DNA from: Seohaeicola zhoushanensis
Lineage (GTDB): Bacteria > Pseudomonadota > Alphaproteobacteria > Rhodobacterales > Rhodobacteraceae
Assembly: GCF_014656415.1 (NCBI RefSeq)
Contig: NZ_BNCJ01000002.1
Coordinates: 116,072-180,071, forward strand
DNA length: 64,000 nt
Direction of reading: 5' to 3'
A program made the position numbers and the translations under genes. Below the pieces are notes generated by a model that was not told the origin of the DNA, did not search any database, and saw only the letters and a program-made list of their open reading frames with translations. Shown here one piece after another: positions 60,405-64,000 of the stretch (its first letter is position 1; each line of letters starts with the position of its first letter).

Positions 60405-63113
60405 TTAAGCTTGAAGCATCCGCAGGACTCCCTGCCGGTCGATCTTGCCGGTTCCGGTCTTGGGCAGGGCCTCGACGAAGAGGATCCGGCGCGGATACTT
60501 GTGCGGCATCAGCGCTGCCTTCACGTGGTCCTGCAAGGCCTTGATTGTCTCCCCCCCGCCGGTGCCCCCCTCGCGCAGCGCGATCACCGCCGAGAGCGTC
60601 ATGCGCCGGTCGGCCAGCTCGTGCGCCAGCACGGCGGCCTCCAGGACGGCGGAATGTTCGTTCAGGCAGCGTTCCACCTCCAGCGGCCAGACCCATTGCC
60701 CCGAGACCTTGACCAGGTCGTCGGCACGGCCCTGGAAGTAATAGAAGCCATCCCGCTCGATGAAACGGTCGCCGGTATAAAGCCAGTCGCCACGCATCGT
60801 CTCGGCGGTCTTGTCCGGGCGGTTCCAGTAGCAGGGGGCCGATGAATGGCCGCGGACATACATCACGCCATCCTCGCCTGGTGCGACCGGCACGCCGTCG
60901 CCGTCGCGCAACTCGATCTCGTAGCCCGGCACCGCCTTGCCCGCCGCGCCGAGACGCTGCTCTGCGGCGGTGTTGGAGAGGTAGACATGCAGCATCTCGG
61001 TCGAGCCCAGCCCCTCGATCGGCGGCAGGCCGGTGAGACCCTTCCAGGCGTTGAAGATCTCGGCCGAGAGGATCTCGGCCGCGCTCATGCACTGGCGCAG
61101 CGAGGAGAGGTCGCGCGCGCCGACACCCTCGGCATGGCAGAGCGCGGTATAGAGCGTCGGCAGCCCGTAGAAGACCGTCGGGCGATAGGTCTCGATGGTG
61201 TCGAGCACCCGCTGCGGATCGGGCCGGCCCGGCAGCAGCAGGGTGGTGGCCCCCACCGCGAAGGGGAAGGTGGCCGAATTGCCGAAACCATAGGCAAAGA
61301 ACATCTTCGGCACCGAGAGGCAGATGTCGTCGCCGCGCAGCTTCAGCACATGCTCGGCGAAACTCGCCTGCGAATAGGCCATGTCGTGGTGCAGGTGGAC
61401 GATGCCCTTGGGCCGCCCGGTGCTGCCCGAGGAATACATCCAGAAGGCCATGTCGTCGGGCGTGGTCGGCGCACAGTCGAGCGTGTCGGGCTGGCCGGCA
61501 AGGACATCGGCCGCCGCCGTGAACGCCCCGGCGTCACCGTTCACCACCACCACGCGCTCCAGCGCGGTGCCGGAGAGCCCGGCAAAGCGGTCGGCGAACT
61601 CGGCATCGCAGAGGGCGATCCTCGCGCCGGAATCGGCGAGGTAGAATTGCAGCAGGTCGGGGGTGGAGAGCGTGTTCAGCAGCACCGGCACGAACCCCGC
61701 GCGCACCGCGCCGAAGAAGGCGGCCGGGTAGGCGGGGGTGTCGTCGAGGAACAGCGCCACCCGCTCGCCCTGCGCCAGCCCGAAGGCCTTTAAGGCATTG
61801 CCCCAGCGCGCCGCCTCGGCGCAGAGCGCGCGATAGGTCATGTCGCCCGCCGGGCCGGTCAGCGCCAATTTGTCGGGATTGCGGCCGAGGTTGTCCCAGA
61901 GGATCGCGCTGCAATTGGGATGCGCGGCCTTGTCGAAACCGATCTCCGCCGCGCCGCGCGTCTCGCCCACCGGATCGGCGATGACCGGCGTCAGATGCGC
62001 CTCGTATTCCGCCATGAACCGCGGCGAGAGCGCCCGCAGCCGGTCCATGTCGACCCGGCCCGAGCGGGTCACATAGTCGAAGGCGAAGTCGAGCGGCGCC
62101 TTCTCCATCTTGGCGGCGAACCCCTCGTACCAGGCGCAGGAGGTATTGGCGGCGGTGACGATCTTCTTCGCGATCGGCTGCCGCGCCGCCTGGTAGGCGG
62201 GCAGCGCCTCGCGCCAGTCGCCGTGCTGTTTCAACTCGCCCACCAGCGCGATGGCATCCTCCAGCGCCAGCCGGGTGCCTGAGCCGATGGAGAAATGCGC
62301 CGTATGCACCGCGTCGCCCAGCAGCACGGTATTGCCGTGATGCCAGGTCTCGCACCAGAGCTTCGGAAACTGCCGCCAGATCGACCGGTTGGCGACCAGC
62401 GGCGCCCCCTCCAGCACATCGGCGAAGACCTCCTCGCAGCGCGCGGCGGTCTGCGCCTCGTCCATCCCGTCGAAGCCCTCGGCGAAGAAGGTGTCGCGGT
62501 CGCATTCGACGATGAAGGTGCTCATGTCCGGCGCATAGCGATAGTGATGCGCGTTCATCGCGCCGTGGTCGGTGGTGCGGAAGGTCTGGGTCAACGTGTC
62601 GAAGGGCCGGCGGGCCCCGAACCAGGCAAAGCGGTTCTCCATGTAGCTGACGGTGGTGCCGAAGGCCTCGGGCGCGGCATTGCGCACCAGCGAGTTCAGC
62701 CCGTCCGCGCCGACGAGCAGGTCGCCGTCCAGCTCTCCGAGATCCCGCACCGAATGGCCGAACCGCAGCTCCGCCCCCAGCGCCTCGGCGCGGGCTTGCA
62801 GCACCTGCAGCAGGTGCAGCCGCCCGATGGCGGCAAAGCCGATCCCGTCGAGCACCACCCGACCCTTCGGGTGGTTCAGCGTCATGTTCTGCCAGCGTTC
62901 CATCTCGGGCGCGATCAGGTCATGGGTCTCGGGATCGTCGGCCTTGAGGAAATCCAGCGCCTGGTCCGAGAAGACCACGCCAAAGCCCCAGGTCACGTCG
63001 CGCGGATTGGCCTCGGTCACCCGGACACGCACGCCGGGCAGGGCGCGGCGCAGCAGGATGGCGGTGTAAAGCCCGGCAGGCCCCCCGCCCAGGATATCGA
63101 TGGTGCTCAGCAT
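60405..63113 (-). CDS. fusion of FAD-dependent aryl-CoA monooxygenase and benzoate-CoA ligase-type enzyme
   Basis: This 902-residue two-domain protein has no internal stop. Residues 1-375 form a flavin hydroxylase like salicylyl-CoA 5-hydroxylase or 2-aminobenzoyl-CoA monooxygenase: FAD loop DILGGGPAGLYTAILLRRAL and GDAVHTAHFSIGSGTRLALE (about 266-285). Residues 392-902 form a full-length benzoate-CoA ligase-type adenylate-forming enzyme: YSSGSTGRPKGIVH (560-573), WLYTGDRF, ADDLVKVSGQWVWPLEVE and PKTGTGKIDR (884-893). It could activate an aromatic acid to its CoA thioester and hydroxylate it in one protein. GGGGAGG precedes ATG 63111-63113. It heads the liv operon and faces a divergent IclR gene. 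The substrate (salicylate, anthranilate or similar) is a guess. Confidence 0.88.
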   Translation of the reverse strand: MLSTIDILGGGPAGLYTAILLRRALPGVRVRVTEANPRDVTWGFGVVFSDQALDFLKADDPETHDLIAPEMERWQNMTLNHPKGRVVLDGIGFAAIGRLHLLQVLQARAEALGAELRFGHSVRDLGELDGDLLVGADGLNSLVRNAAPEAFGTTVSYMENRFAWFGARRPFDTLTQTFRTTDHGAMNAHHYRYAPDMSTFIVECDRDTFFAEGFDGMDEAQTAARCEEVFADVLEGAPLVANRSIWRQFPKLWCETWHHGNTVLLGDAVHTAHFSIGSGTRLALEDAIALVGELKQHGDWREALPAYQAARQPIAKKIVTAANTSCAWYEGFAAKMEKAPLDFAFDYVTRSGRVDMDRLRALSPRFMAEYEAHLTPVIADPVGETRGAAEIGFDKAAHPNCSAILWDNLGRNPDKLALTGPAGDMTYRALCAEAARWGNALKAFGLAQGERVALFLDDTPAYPAAFFGAVRAGFVPVLLNTLSTPDLLQFYLADSGARIALCDAEFADRFAGLSGTALERVVVVNGDAGAFTAAADVLAGQPDTLDCAPTTPDDMAFWMYSSGSTGRPKGIVHLHHDMAYSQASFAEHVLKLRGDDICLSVPKMFFAYGFGNSATFPFAVGATTLLLPGRPDPQRVLDTIETYRPTVFYGLPTLYTALCHAEGVGARDLSSLRQCMSAAEILSAEIFNAWKGLTGLPPIEGLGSTEMLHVYLSNTAAEQRLGAAGKAVPGYEIELRDGDGVPVAPGEDGVMYVRGHSSAPCYWNRPDKTAETMRGDWLYTGDRFIERDGFYYFQGRADDLVKVSGQWVWPLEVERCLNEHSAVLEAAVLAHELADRRMTLSAVIALREGGTGGGETIKALQDHVKAALMPHKYPRRILFVEALPKTGTGKIDRQGVLRMLQA

Positions 63114-63163
63114 CACGCCCTCCCCGCGCTCGAATCGCCACCCGATCTTGACCAGAAGCTGTA

Positions 63164-63187
63164 TTTGCTGTTTCTGATATATGCAAA
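63164..63187. promoter_or_regulatory. putative IclR operator in the divergent promoter region
   Basis: In the 96-base gap between the fusion gene and iclR, TTTGC (63164-63168) faces GCAAA (63183-63187) with 14 bases between, in the only AT-rich part of the gap. This is a short dyad; a regulatory site is expected here but the match is not strong. Confidence 0.35.
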
Positions 63188-63209
63188 CGTTTCTGACTGG
63201 CGCAAAGAA

Positions 63210-63950
63210 ATGGCCGAGGATATCGCCTCCGATGCCGCCCAGGGCGGCCTGCAATCGCTCGACGCGGCGCTCGCGCTGCTAGCCCGCCTCGCCGAGGCGC
63301 CGGGTCCGCAGACGCTGACCGACCTCGCGCGCTCGGGCGACATGCCGGTCAGCAAGGCGCATCGCTACCTCGCCTCCTTCGTCCATGCCGGGCTGGTGCG
63401 GCAGGCCGGGCGCTCGGGCAAATACGACCTCGGGCCGGCGGCGATGGCGCTGGGGCTGGCGGCGCTGGCGCGGCTCGACTTCGTCAACCGCACGGCTGAC
63501 CGCCTGCCCGACATCGTCGCCGAGACCGGCCTCACCGCGCTGCTCTGCGTCTGGAGCGAGGGCGGCCCGGTGGTGGTGCGCTGGGAACGCTCGGCGCGCT
63601 ACATGGTGACCGCGCTGGGGCTGGGCTCGACCCTGCCGCTGCTGAACTCGGCGACGGGGCGCGTCTTCCTCGCCTATACGCCGGCGCCGCTGACCGCCGC
63701 GCTGCTGGCCCGCGAGGGCGGCAATGCCGAGGCCCTGACCGAGGAGACCCGCGCGCGCGGCTACGCCAGCGTCAGCGGCGACCTGATCCCCGGCCTCGCC
63801 GCCATCGCCGCGCCGGTGCTCGACTGGCAGGGGCAGGCGCAGGCCAGCGTCACCCTGATCGGCACCGACCCGGCGCTCGCCGCGCCGGGCAGCGCCGCCA
63901 TCCCCGCACTGCTGCGCTTCTGCGCCGACCTGAGCGTCGCGCGCCCCTGA
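63210..63950 (+). CDS. IclR family transcriptional regulator
   Basis: The 246-residue protein has an N-terminal IclR helix-turn-helix (about residues 12-70; LTDLARSGDMPVSKAHRYLA) and a C-terminal effector-binding domain (about 80-246; GGPVVVRWERSARY near residue 121, LLNSATGRVFLAY near residue 149). IclR regulators of aromatic catabolism sense the substrate or its CoA ester. ATG 63210 is followed by the family N-terminus; the frame upstream crosses the divergent gene. It probably controls the fusion gene and the liv operon. Confidence 0.9.
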   Translation: MAEDIASDAAQGGLQSLDAALALLARLAEAPGPQTLTDLARSGDMPVSKAHRYLASFVHAGLVRQAGRSGKYDLGPAAMALGLAALARLDFVNRTADRLPDIVAETGLTALLCVWSEGGPVVVRWERSARYMVTALGLGSTLPLLNSATGRVFLAYTPAPLTAALLAREGGNAEALTEETRARGYASVSGDLIPGLAAIAAPVLDWQGQAQASVTLIGTDPALAAPGSAAIPALLRFCADLSVARP

Positions 63951-64000
63951 TTTCTCTTCTTTCCAAATACCTCCGGGGGGGCCGCCAACGGCGGGGGGGG
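63951..64000 (+). repeat. dispersed 3'-end repeat (TTCTCTTCTT type), copy 5, cut by window end
   Basis: Directly after the iclR stop, TTTCTCTTCTTTCCAAATAC and CTCCGGGGGGGCCGCC begin the same repeat found at 8619, 24355/24441 and 53405. The window ends inside it. Confidence 0.7.

Overview
The window looks like chromosomal DNA of an alphaproteobacterium of the order Rhodobacterales (Rhodobacter/Paracoccus/Roseobacter relatives). Base composition is high-GC throughout. The malyl-CoA lyase closely resembles the Rhodobacter Mcl1 I remember. Other pointers are a SAM-II riboswitch in front of metZ, a DUF1491 gene directly after era, CIRCE-controlled groESL, and a fused MaoC/phosphotransacetylase next to ackA. 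I saw no tRNA, rRNA, CRISPR array, integrase or transposase.

Layout. 1-8.4 kb: 3' end of an HPPD/QuiC-type dioxygenase gene, a TraB/GumN protein, a DUF2161 protein, a small lipoprotein, groES-groEL, glpK, and an orphan solute-binding protein. 8.5-13.5 kb: an Arr-type rifamycin ADP-ribosyltransferase whose reading frame runs on into an intergenic repeat, clpB with an RpoH-type promoter, and metZ behind a SAM-II riboswitch and a terminator. 13.5-19.1 kb: dgcN-dgcA (D-glutamate catabolism), mcl1, a divergent lrp/lysE pair, and accA. 19.1-25.9 kb: a sulfotransferase-like gene, a YjhX-family gene behind a terminator-bearing leader, divergent qorB/hxlR, a thermonuclease, a GFA protein, era-DUF1491, an inverted repeat cluster, and gltX. 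26.2-29.9 kb: katG, a GST and rpe.

29.95-37.03 kb holds eight minus-strand genes, each overlapping the next by 1 or 4 bases: four glycosyltransferases, a histidine phosphatase, a deacetylase-like protein, a small methyltransferase and a DUF1045 (2H-fold) protein. I read this as one pathway for an unidentified glycoconjugate, and it is the strongest candidate for an undescribed system. 37.4-46.1 kb: a large MscS-family channel, a hypothetical gene, and a four-gene peptide-type ABC importer. 46.3-53.4 kb: a paralogue of the small methyltransferase, pta-ackA, a GST, a LysE exporter, a thiolase, and an FAD oxidoreductase broken by an in-frame TAG. 53.5-55.7 kb: a membrane/cyclic-nucleotide-binding fusion and an ATPase whose 5' end is broken by an in-frame TGA. 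55.7-64 kb: livKHMGF lies downstream of a 902-residue fusion of a flavin aryl-CoA hydroxylase with a benzoate-CoA-ligase-type enzyme. An IclR regulator is divergent to it. Together they look like an uptake-and-activation module for an aromatic acid.

The intergenic DNA carries three repeat families: (a) GTAG plus palindrome elements of REP type, (b) a repeat with the core TTCTCTTCTTTCCAAATA placed at gene 3' ends, and (c) a roughly 105-bp four-hairpin element found after both mcl1 and ackA, whose two copies differ by compensatory base-pair changes.
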